This document shows, in pieces, positions 1-6,063 of a DNA stretch of 9,518 nt. Below the pieces are notes generated by a model, which saw nothing but the letters and a program-made list of their open reading frames with translations, had not been told where the DNA came from and searched no databases. Made by a program: the position numbers and the translations under genes. The stretch is taken from contig DEDQ01000012.1 of assembly GCA_002350065.1 (NCBI GenBank), positions 2,631-12,148 on the forward strand, read 5' to 3'. The DNA comes from Ruminococcus flavefaciens (GTDB lineage: Bacteria > Bacillota > Clostridia > Oscillospirales > Ruminococcaceae). Every line of letters starts with the position of its first letter. The first letter of the stretch is position 1.

Positions 1-140
1 TTCATGGTGATATTGTCAACTGCGCGGACCGTCTTATAGTCGCGCGAGAAGAGGTCTTTCAGGCTTCCCTTGAGACCTTCGCGGCGGTTGAGAACTTTGA
101 ATTCCTTTGTTGCGTTTTTTATTTCGATGACTGATGACAT
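1..140 (-). CDS. ABC transporter ATP-binding protein, N-terminal fragment (gene runs off the left edge)
   Basis: Only the first 46 codons are present, reading leftward from ATG at 140. The peptide begins MSSVIEIKNATKEFKVL, continues through a basic stretch containing LKGSLKDLF, and reaches TVRAVDNITM. This is the usual start of ATPases of ABC-2-type exporters: a first beta strand, then an insertion with an RREGLKG-like segment, then the strand before Walker A. Walker A and all other ATPase motifs lie outside the window. Such proteins energise an exporter from the cytoplasmic face of the membrane; the permease gene would be expected further left. The start is supported by AGGAG at 146-150, five bases upstream, and by a consensus promoter at 206-234. 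The substrate cannot be inferred. It is divergent from the AraC gene at 279. Confidence 0.8.
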   Translation of the reverse strand, partial: MSSVIEIKNATKEFKVLNRREGLKGSLKDLFSRDYKTVRAVDNITM

Positions 141-185
141 AGGCACTCCTTTCTTGGCTAAGCCTTTAGCTTTTATAATTGACTT

Positions 186-213
186 TTGCGTTTTTGTATG
201 ATACCATTATAGT
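186..213 (+). promoter_or_regulatory. Probable promoter of the AraC-1 gene, overlapping the divergent ABC promoter
   Basis: TTGCGT (186-191), a 16-base spacer and TATAGT (208-213) form a moderate sigma-A-like promoter with a start near 220. Its -10 box overlaps the -10 box of the minus-strand promoter (206-211), so the two are unlikely to be occupied by polymerase at once. A start near 220 would exclude the upstream in-frame ATG at 219 as the initiation codon. Confidence 0.5.
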
Positions 214-216
214 ATC
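196..216. repeat. Inverted repeats around the shared -10 region, candidate operator
   Basis: GTATGATAC at 196-204 is a 9-base interrupted palindrome (GTAT-G-ATAC). GATAC (200-204) also pairs with GTATC (212-216) across a 7-base spacer that contains the minus-strand TATAAT. A protein bound here would cover the -10 boxes of both divergent promoters. The binding protein is unknown; AraC-1 itself or a regulator of the transporter are candidates. Confidence 0.4.
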
Positions 217-234
217 GAATGCAGGAAGTGTCAA
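206..234 (-). promoter_or_regulatory. Consensus sigma-A promoter for the ABC transporter gene
   Basis: On the minus strand, TTGACA (234-229) is followed after exactly 17 bases by TATAAT (211-206). Both boxes match the consensus in full. Transcription would start near 199 and leave a leader of about 59 bases before the ATG at 140. It is the strongest-looking promoter in the window. Confidence 0.85.
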
Positions 235-278
235 TCGGAATCTTGCATAATACTATAACAAAAAGGAAAGTGATATAT

Positions 279-1223
279 ATGAAGCGCCGGAGCTGCTACG
301 AGCTCGAGGTCAACAGCGACCGCAGCGAAAACGTCAGATACAGCTATACAGATATCCCCATAGGCTTCTTCAACGGGCATCATTCGCGGTATCCGAACGG
401 TTCTGTGCCTGCGCACTGGCACGAGGACATAGAACTCTTTGTACCGAACGAGGGAGAAGTGATATATAACATTAACGGTAAAATTGTTAAAGTCTCTCCG
501 GGAGAAGGACTGCTTGTCAACTCGAGGAGGATACACTTTTCATATACCGAGGATATGCGTGATTGTTATTATAACCTACTGATATTCCACCCTATGGTAC
601 TGTGCATTTCAAAAGAGATAGAGCAGCAGGTCGTACAGCCGATAATAGGCTCATCATTCGACTATGTACTGCTGCAAAAGGGAACGGAGTGGCACGAGAA
701 CATACTGCACTGGTTTTCGGTAATAAAACAGCGTCAGGTGGATAACCGCCTCCCGAAGTCTTTCGCACCCATGGAATTTTCAATATGGAAGGAAAACTGC
801 GACAAATCCGTAAAGCCCGCAGTTGTCGGACTTGTGAACCTGATATGGAGCGAGCTTGCGGGGAACATCATACCCGATGAAAAGCCCCACACCGAATGCA
901 ATCAGCTCACCTCAATGAAGGAGATGCTCGCATTCATCGACAAGCACTACGCCGAAAAGATAACGCTTGAGGACATCGCATCGGCAGGATTTGTCTCAAA
1001 GCGTACCTGCGGCAATCTTTTTGAGCGCTTTTTATTCATTTCACCGATGAAATTCCTCAACGAATACCGTCTCAAGCGGAGCATCGAGCTGCTGAAAAGC
1101 ACAGACATGACGGTCACGGAGATAGCTCTCGCGTGCGGATTTTCCGGAGCGAGCTACTACGCGGAAGCATTCCGCCGCGAGACCGGCAAAAGCCCGAGCC
1201 AGTACCGCGCAGAGCAGACATGA
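279..1223 (+). CDS. AraC-family transcriptional regulator with N-terminal cupin sensor domain (AraC-1)
   Basis: Predicted 314-residue cytoplasmic DNA-binding regulator. Residues about 25-105 form an AraC-type cupin with the metal- or ligand-pocket-like HWHEDIEL motif (46-53) and the strand-turn pattern YNINGKIVKVSPGEGLLVNS. Residues about 212-312 are the two-helix-turn-helix domain: the first HTH lies in KITLEDIASAGFVSKRTCGNLF and the second in MTVTEIALACGFSGASYYAEAFRRETGKSP, the usual AraC signature. The start at 279 is preferred over an in-frame ATG at 219 because AAAGGAAAG (262-270) sits eight bases upstream and the likely transcription start is near 220. No terminator is evident after it. 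The next gene on the same strand is the secreted GH9/GH16 enzyme, so it is a likely sugar-responsive regulator of that gene; the ligand is unknown. Confidence 0.9.
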   Translation: MKRRSCYELEVNSDRSENVRYSYTDIPIGFFNGHHSRYPNGSVPAHWHEDIELFVPNEGEVIYNINGKIVKVSPGEGLLVNSRRIHFSYTEDMRDCYYNLLIFHPMVLCISKEIEQQVVQPIIGSSFDYVLLQKGTEWHENILHWFSVIKQRQVDNRLPKSFAPMEFSIWKENCDKSVKPAVVGLVNLIWSELAGNIIPDEKPHTECNQLTSMKEMLAFIDKHYAEKITLEDIASAGFVSKRTCGNLFERFLFISPMKFLNEYRLKRSIELLKSTDMTVTEIALACGFSGASYYAEAFRRETGKSPSQYRAEQT

Positions 1224-1397
1224 CACGCCCAACAAACGGCATAGTTTAATAAACAATATCAACTATTACACCTATTTAAAATACATAGTCAGGAATAATA
1301 TTATACAAACCGGACCGTTAGACAATTAATTAACAAAGACGGCTGTATTTCGATGAATTCAAGGTGTTTCCAAGCTTCGGGGTATCATGATTTTACC

Positions 1398-1414
1398 ATT
1401 TTTGTAGCAAAAAT
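1398..1414. repeat. Perfect inverted repeat ATTTTTG-TAG-CAAAAAT, candidate operator
   Basis: Seven-base arms (1398-1404 and 1408-1414) are perfectly complementary across a 3-base centre. The centre is about 46 bases upstream of the predicted start (near 1452), just outside the weak -35 box, a position typical of activator sites. It is not followed by features of a terminator for AraC-1. The bound protein is unknown. Confidence 0.5.
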
Positions 1415-1416
1415 AG

Positions 1417-1445
1417 TATACAGTTTCCATACGTACCGATATAAT
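1417..1445 (+). promoter_or_regulatory. Probable promoter of the GH9/GH16 gene
   Basis: TATAAT at 1440-1445 is a perfect -10 box. Seventeen bases upstream lies TATACA (1417-1422), which matches the -35 consensus at four of six positions. A perfect -10 with a weak -35 next to an upstream inverted repeat fits an activator-dependent promoter. The predicted start is near 1452. Confidence 0.6.
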
Positions 1446-1457
1446 AAAATTGTAAAT

Positions 1458-1483
1458 GCTGCCTTTTCAGAGCTACAGGCAGC
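1458..1483 (+). promoter_or_regulatory. Stem-loop in the 5' leader of the cellulase mRNA
   Basis: GCTGCCT (1458-1464) pairs with AGGCAGC (1477-1483), giving a 7-bp stem with a 12-base loop. It lies within about six bases of the predicted 5' end and is followed by CCAAATTTTTG. The U run starts five bases after the stem, so it is a poor terminator. It could stabilise the transcript, attenuate it weakly, or stop readthrough from AraC-1. Confidence 0.45.
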
Positions 1484-1525
1484 CCAAATTTTTGATTATA
1501 ACTTTTAATGAGAGGGGTCTTTCAG

Positions 1526-4500
1526 ATGAAAAAACACGCCTTAAGACGCTGTCTTGCGGCTGCTGCGGCTATGACTATCATGGCGTCCGCGATGCCTGCT
1601 CTTCCCTTCGCGGCGGAAGCAGCAGGAAACATCATCAGCAACTCTGACTTCTCCAGCGGGGCAACTGGCTGGGGAACCTATAAGGAAACAGGCGGCAAAT
1701 GTACACTTGCCGGCAGCGACGGCAAGCTTGCACTCACTGTAAGCAGTGTGGGCGAAAAGAACTACTCTGTCCAGTTCTACTATGATGATATAATCCCGCT
1801 TTACAAAAACGGCGTATACCGCATAAAGTACGATATTTCCTGCTCGACGAACCGCTATGTAGAGCAGATGATACAGCAGAACGGCGGCACATATCAGGCT
1901 TATCAGTGGCAGGGGCTCAACATCGGACCTACTGTAAAATCAGTAGACGAGACCTTCACGATGAAGTACGATTCCGACATCATGTCCAAGCTCTGCTTCA
2001 ACTGCGGAAATCAGGAGGCTGACGGAAACCTCCCCGAGCATACTATCTACCTCGACAACGTTTCACTCGAGCTTATTGACGACAGCAATGTCGAGTACAA
2101 CACATCAGGACCTGCAAAGGAAGCTTCGATAATCACCAATCAGGTCGGCTACAGAACAGGCGCCAGCAAAATGGTGCTCGTAAGAGGCGCAGGCAATGCC
2201 ACAAGCTTCAAGGTAGTCAACGACACTGACAAGTCAGTCGCTTATACAGGCACACTCGGCGCTCCGCAGGACAATACATCTGCCGGCGAGACCGATCAGG
2301 TAGGCGACTTCACAGATGTCAGGGACCCCGGCACCTACCACATCGAGGTCGCAGGACTTGAAAACTCCTACAGCTTCACTATCCGCGACAAGGTCTACGA
2401 CGGACTTCTCGACGATACTGTAAAAATGCTCTACCTCCAGCGCTGCGGCACACAGGTAAACGACTCCAAGTTCGGACACTCTGCCTGCCACACCTCAAAG
2501 GCTAAGGTATACGGCACAAACGATTACATAGACGTAAGCGGAGGCTGGCACGACGCCGGTGACTACGGCAGATACGTAGTTCCGGGCGCAAAGGCTGTAG
2601 CAGATATCCTCTACGCTTACATCGACGATCCGGCTGCATTCAGCGACGGCATCGGCATAGCTGAAAGCGGGAACGGAACAGCCGACGTCCTCGACGAGGC
2701 ACGCTTCGAGCTCGAGTGGATGCTCAAGATGCAGAGAAACGACGGCGGCGTTTACCACAAGGTATCATGCGCGACATTCCCCGGCTTCGTAATGCCCGAG
2801 GAGGAGAAGGACGAGCTCATCGTAACTCCCGTTTCAACTCCGGCAACAGCCGATTTTGCAGCTTCAATGGCTCTCGCATACGAGTGCTACAAGAACGTTG
2901 ACAGCAGCTTTGCAAACAAGTGCCTTGCTGCTGCTGAGAAGGCATGGTCGTTCCTCGAGTCGAACCAGAGCTTCATCTTCACCAATCCCAGCGACATCGT
3001 TACCGGCGATTACGGCGACTTCTTCAAGAGCGACAAGGACGAGCGCTTCTGGGCAGCCTGCCAGCTCTACCGCGCAACAGGCGAGAGCAAATACCTCTCC
3101 GCTGCCGAGAGCATAGGCGCAAAGACAGGCCTCGGCTGGTCGGATATGGGCGACTACGGCAGCATCGCTATCCTCACGATGAAGAATGCAGACAAGAGCT
3201 CCTCTCTCTACAAGAAGGCTCTTTCAAATATCACATCGCAGGCTGATTCGATACTCAAGACCGTACAGAACAACCCCTACGGCAGCTCACTCAGCAAGTA
3301 CGACTGGGGAAGCAACATGAACATTGCCGACAACGGCATCATTCTCAACCTCGCATACAAGCTCACAGGCAACGCTTACTATAAGGACGCTGCCGAGCGC
3401 CAGATAGACTACCTTCTCGGACAGAATCCCCTCGGCACCTGCTTCGTAACAGGCTGGGGAACAGTTTCACCTCAGCACCCGCACCACCGCCCCTCAGTTG
3501 CCAAGAATTCGGCAATGCCCGGCATGGTAGTAGGCGGAGTCGACCAGAGCCTCGAGGACGATGCAGCAAAGGCATACTGCAAGGACCTCCCCACAGCAAA
3601 GCGCTGGGTAGACAACGACGGAAGCTACTCTACAAACGAGATAACTATCTACTGGAATTCACCTCTCACATATCTCCTCACTCTCACAGGAGACAGCAAC
3701 ACAGGCACTCAGATAATTGACCCGCCCACAGGTATAGTATGGGGCGACGCCAACGAGGACGGCTCGGTAACAATTGCTGACGCAGTTGCTATTCTCCAGT
3801 TCCTCGGAAACAAAGACAAATACTCTCTCTCAGACAAAGGCAAGATAAATGCCGATGTATTCAATAACGGCGACGGAATCACAGGACGCGACGCACTTTC
3901 AATACAGAAGCTTGACGCAGGACTTATCTCAAAGCTCCCTGAGTCATACAGCACAAACCCCGACCAGCCGGTAGTTTCAACGACAAGACCGGTCTACACA
4001 ACGACTACAACAACTACCACAAGAAGAACGACTACAACTACACAGTCAACAACGACGACCACAACTACCACACAGCCTCCGTACAATGGCGGTATCCCCG
4101 ACAAGGGAACTCCCATGAACAAGAATGCCACAATGGTATCCGACTTCCGCACAGGCAATGCAGGCGACTTCTTCGCTTCCGACGGCTGGACAAACGGCAA
4201 GCCCTTCGACTGCTGGTGGTATAAGAGAAACGCAGTTATCAAGGGCGACCACCTCGAGCTCAGCGTTGACCAGAAGTGGACAAACGACGCCAACAAAGAC
4301 TGGAATCCCCGCTACTCGGGCGGTGAGTTCCGTACAAACAATTTCTACCACTTCGGCTACTATGAGACTTCCATGAAGGCTATCAAGAACAACGGCGTTG
4401 TATCATCGTTCTTCACCTACACAGGTCCCTCCGACAACAATCCGTGGGACGAGATAGACATCGAGATACTCGGCAAGGACACCACAAAGGTCCAGCTCAA

Positions 4501-4783
4501 CTACTACACCAACGGAGTTGGCAAGCACGAGAAGATGATAGACCTCGGATTCGATTCTTCACTCGAGTACCATACATACGGCTTCGACTGGCAGCCCAAC
4601 TACATTGCATGGTACATCGACGGCAAGGAAGTATACCGCGCATACGACAATATCCCCCAGACAGCAGGCAAGATAATGATGAATGCATGGCCCGGTCTCA
4701 CAGTTGACGACTGGCTCAATGCATACGACGGAAGAACACCTCTCACAGCTTATTATCAGTGGGTAACTTATAACAAGCAGTAA
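1526..4783 (+). CDS. Secreted cellulosomal bifunctional glucanase: CBM4-Ig-GH9-dockerin-Thr linker-GH16
   Basis: 1085 residues. The start is ATG 1526 (MKKHALRR), because AGAGGGG precedes it by eight bases and it opens a classic signal peptide (about 1-32, AEA then AG). An in-frame ATG at 1508 has no such site. Domains: CBM4-like carbohydrate-binding module about 34-190; Ig-like N-terminal cellulase module about 196-287; GH9 catalytic domain about 290-725 with GGWHDAGDYG (D343, and D346 as probable base), SPQHPHHRPS (648-657) and STNEITIYWNSP (E705, probable acid); type I dockerin about 740-805; Thr-rich linker about 810-858; GH16 domain about 859-1085 with EIDIE (E976 nucleophile, D978, E980 acid/base). 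GH9 would cut beta-1,4-glucan and GH16 mixed-linkage beta-1,3-1,4-glucan, outside the cell on a scaffoldin. The second dockerin loop (D777-D789) is 13 residues, as in R. flavefaciens. An internal dockerin between two catalytic domains is unusual; R. flavefaciens XynD, a xylanase-dockerin-GH16 enzyme, is a known parallel. Confidence 0.96.
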   Translation: MKKHALRRCLAAAAAMTIMASAMPALPFAAEAAGNIISNSDFSSGATGWGTYKETGGKCTLAGSDGKLALTVSSVGEKNYSVQFYYDDIIPLYKNGVYRIKYDISCSTNRYVEQMIQQNGGTYQAYQWQGLNIGPTVKSVDETFTMKYDSDIMSKLCFNCGNQEADGNLPEHTIYLDNVSLELIDDSNVEYNTSGPAKEASIITNQVGYRTGASKMVLVRGAGNATSFKVVNDTDKSVAYTGTLGAPQDNTSAGETDQVGDFTDVRDPGTYHIEVAGLENSYSFTIRDKVYDGLLDDTVKMLYLQRCGTQVNDSKFGHSACHTSKAKVYGTNDYIDVSGGWHDAGDYGRYVVPGAKAVADILYAYIDDPAAFSDGIGIAESGNGTADVLDEARFELEWMLKMQRNDGGVYHKVSCATFPGFVMPEEEKDELIVTPVSTPATADFAASMALAYECYKNVDSSFANKCLAAAEKAWSFLESNQSFIFTNPSDIVTGDYGDFFKSDKDERFWAACQLYRATGESKYLSAAESIGAKTGLGWSDMGDYGSIAILTMKNADKSSSLYKKALSNITSQADSILKTVQNNPYGSSLSKYDWGSNMNIADNGIILNLAYKLTGNAYYKDAAERQIDYLLGQNPLGTCFVTGWGTVSPQHPHHRPSVAKNSAMPGMVVGGVDQSLEDDAAKAYCKDLPTAKRWVDNDGSYSTNEITIYWNSPLTYLLTLTGDSNTGTQIIDPPTGIVWGDANEDGSVTIADAVAILQFLGNKDKYSLSDKGKINADVFNNGDGITGRDALSIQKLDAGLISKLPESYSTNPDQPVVSTTRPVYTTTTTTTTRRTTTTTQSTTTTTTTTQPPYNGGIPDKGTPMNKNATMVSDFRTGNAGDFFASDGWTNGKPFDCWWYKRNAVIKGDHLELSVDQKWTNDANKDWNPRYSGGEFRTNNFYHFGYYETSMKAIKNNGVVSSFFTYTGPSDNNPWDEIDIEILGKDTTKVQLNYYTNGVGKHEKMIDLGFDSSLEYHTYGFDWQPNYIAWYIDGKEVYRAYDNIPQTAGKIMMNAWPGLTVDDWLNAYDGRTPLTAYYQWVTYNKQ

Positions 4784-4795
4784 GAATAAAGCATC

Positions 4796-4840
4796 AAACC
4801 TGAGACAGCGTGACACACGTTGTCTCAGGTTTTTATTTTT
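4796..4840 (+). terminator. Strong intrinsic terminator of the GH9/GH16 gene
   Basis: AAACCTGAGACA (4796-4807) pairs perfectly with TGTCTCAGGTTT (4821-4832). The stem continues through one G-U pair into CGTG/CACG with a 3-base ACA loop, about 17 pairs in all. It is followed by TTTTTATTTTT and begins 12 bases after the stop codon. Confidence 0.95.
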
Positions 4841-4855
4841 CCCACAAAAAAGTCC

Positions 4856-4884
4856 TTGATTTTTTTCCCGCTATGTGTTATAAT
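4856..4884 (+). promoter_or_regulatory. Promoter of the AraC-2 gene
   Basis: TTGATT (4856-4861) and TATAAT (4879-4884) are separated by 17 bases. Transcription would begin near 4891, giving a short leader of about 20 bases that contains the ribosome binding site GGGAGG (4898-4903). It lies directly after the cellulase terminator, so this regulator has its own transcript. Confidence 0.8.
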
Positions 4885-4910
4885 AACAAAAAATCGTGGG
4901 AGGTCAGTTT

Positions 4911-5669
4911 ATGAACAGCTATTCGCAGCAATATATCGCTTCACGGCTATTTTCAAACAGGGAAGAAGACTTCGAGTATGCCTCATTTGACCGTGAAATA
5001 GCGTGCTATCAGAGCATATGTGCAGGCAACATCGAGCTTGTACGCGTCTATGCAACTCCGCTGTGCAGCAAGGGCTACGGTACCCTCAGCAAGGACCCGC
5101 TCCGCAATCTCAAGTATCATTTCACCATATCTGCGGCACTTATCGCCCGCTTCTGCATAAACAGCGGTATGACTCCGGAAGAAGCCTACAGCATGAGCGA
5201 CTTTTACATCATGAAAGCGGACGAATCCACCGCTGCCGAGCAGGTACACGCAGCGCATATGGAAATGATAGAGGAATACACCCGCCGCATGAGAAAAGTC
5301 CGCAACAGCAGCATCTACTCGAAGCAGATAGTACGCGTTCTTGATTTCATAAGCGAACATCTTCACAGCCGCATCATGATAAACGACGCGGCAAACCACC
5401 TCCACATCAGCTCAGCGTATCTATCACGTCTTTTCAAATCCGAGACCGGCATGGCATTCAGCGATTACGTCAACCGCAAAAAAATCGAGGAGGCAGCAAG
5501 TCTGCTGCGATTCTCCGAGTATTCCGACCTCGAGATAAGCAGTCTGCTGTGTTTCAGCTCGCAGAGCTATTTCATCAAGATATTCAAGCGCTACATGGAT
5601 ATGACACCCCGCGAGTACAAAAAGCGCTACCGGCTGCCGGATTTCATGACCTCCTCCGGCGAAGAATAA
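4911..5669 (+). CDS. AraC/YesN-like transcriptional regulator (AraC-2)
   Basis: 252 residues, cytoplasmic, no signal peptide. Residues about 60-130 hold the conserved segment DPLRNLKYHFTISAALIARF and a SGMTPEEAYSMSDFYI-like motif, found N-terminal to the HTH in a common Firmicute AraC group; this helical region is of unclear function and contains no cupin. Residues about 137-242 are the AraC DNA-binding domain, with HTH-1 around MINDAANHLHISSAYLSRLF and the second HTH in DLEISSLLCFSSQSYFIKIFKRYMDMTPREYKKRY. The start is ATG 4911: GGGAGG lies seven bases upstream, and an in-frame GTG at 4896 would fall on that site. It follows the cellulase gene and ends before a hairpin at 5764. It may regulate the cellulase or an unlinked gene; nothing in the sequence decides this. 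Confidence 0.88.
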   Translation: MNSYSQQYIASRLFSNREEDFEYASFDREIACYQSICAGNIELVRVYATPLCSKGYGTLSKDPLRNLKYHFTISAALIARFCINSGMTPEEAYSMSDFYIMKADESTAAEQVHAAHMEMIEEYTRRMRKVRNSSIYSKQIVRVLDFISEHLHSRIMINDAANHLHISSAYLSRLFKSETGMAFSDYVNRKKIEEAASLLRFSEYSDLEISSLLCFSSQSYFIKIFKRYMDMTPREYKKRYRLPDFMTSSGEE

Positions 5670-5763
5670 ACAAAAACAGACCGTAAAGCCGGTACTCATA
5701 CAGGAAATTATACTTACTGCCGTCAGCCCTCCCCCTTTTCTTAAAGACCGATTAATATGAAAT

Positions 5764-5792
5764 ATGCCGCCATTTTATGTGGCGGCATTTTT
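5764..5792. terminator. Intrinsic terminator, probably bidirectional
   Basis: ATGCCGCCA (5764-5772) pairs with TGGCGGCAT (5780-5788) around a 7-base loop, followed on the plus strand by TTTTT. It ends AraC-2 transcription about 95 bases after its stop. On the minus strand it lies 19 bases beyond the stop of the nadE remnant and has an A run before it but only ATATTT after it, so it may be the old nadE terminator and would also receive transcripts from the sigma/anti-sigma genes. Confidence 0.75.
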
Positions 5793-5807
5793 AACAGTTT
5801 TATCAAG

Positions 5808-5996
5808 TCAGAGTATTTCCTCAAGCTCTTTTAGCCATATATCGGCAGAAGCGTCACTTGGCATACGCCAGTCACCGCGCGGAGAAAGCGTAACTTTGCC
5901 GACCTTCGGACCGTCCGGCAGGCATGAACGCTTGAACTGCTGTGAGAAAAAGCGCTTATAAAATGTTTTCAGCCATTTCATTATGACTTCTTTGGA
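5808..5996 (-). pseudogene. nadE: Remnant of nadE: C-terminal end of glutamine-dependent NAD synthase
   Basis: Reading leftward, about 62 codons end in TGA (5808-5810) and encode a clearly recognisable NadE C-terminus: [16 protein letters not shown], then [18 protein letters not shown], then [13 protein letters not shown] and a final WLKELEEIL. The family's enzyme is about 640-680 residues, with a glutaminase domain followed by an NAD synthetase domain that amidates deamido-NAD. Here more than nine-tenths of the gene is missing. In this frame a stop at 6042-6044 lies just upstream, homology fades near 5990-6000, and no ribosome binding site precedes the only ATG (5979-5981). The surviving part has no internal stop or frameshift, so the loss may be recent, or the segment may be a duplicate of an intact gene elsewhere. 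It sits directly after the anti-sigma gene. Confidence 0.8.
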
Positions 5997-6063
5997 GCAG
6001 TTTCGTTTTTTGCTGCGGATAAAAGTGCGTCCTGCAAAACGTCAGAGTTTGGGCTGATTTTGC

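Larger units (their letters stand above)
1224..1525 (+). other. AT-rich regulatory region upstream of the GH9/GH16 gene
   Basis: This 302-base gap holds no convincing coding frame. From 1224 to about 1380 I see only AT-rich sequence with a trivial palindrome (ATAATATTAT, 1295-1304). From 1381 to 1483 it holds words shared with the AraC-1 promoter region, a perfect inverted repeat, a promoter and a leader hairpin, each listed separately. The ribosome binding site of the enzyme, AGAGGGG, is at 1511-1517. Confidence 0.7.

Noticed and set aside
179..202. TTGACT (179-184) as a -35 box for AraC-1
   Set aside because: Spacing to TATGAT is only 12 bases and to TATAGT is 23, both outside the workable range; TTGCGT at 186 fits better.
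1295..1304. Palindrome ATAATATTAT upstream of the cellulase
   Set aside because: Short and fully AT in an AT-rich gap; expected by chance and far from the promoter.
3978..4080. Possible DNA tandem repeat of threonine codons
   Set aside because: The threonine codons vary (aca, acg, act, acc), so the repetition is in the protein linker and not a microsatellite or array.
3994..4296. Minus-strand open frame with a long valine run
   Set aside because: It is the complement of the Thr-rich linker and part of GH16; the valines are antisense threonine codons. No ribosome binding site or family match.
4983..5405. Minus-strand 140-codon open frame inside AraC-2
   Set aside because: Antisense to the conserved AraC-2 protein; caused by codon bias, with no independent start signal or homology.
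5764..5961. Plus-strand 65-codon open frame
   Set aside because: Its ATG lies in the terminator stem and it is antisense to the clearly homologous nadE remnant.
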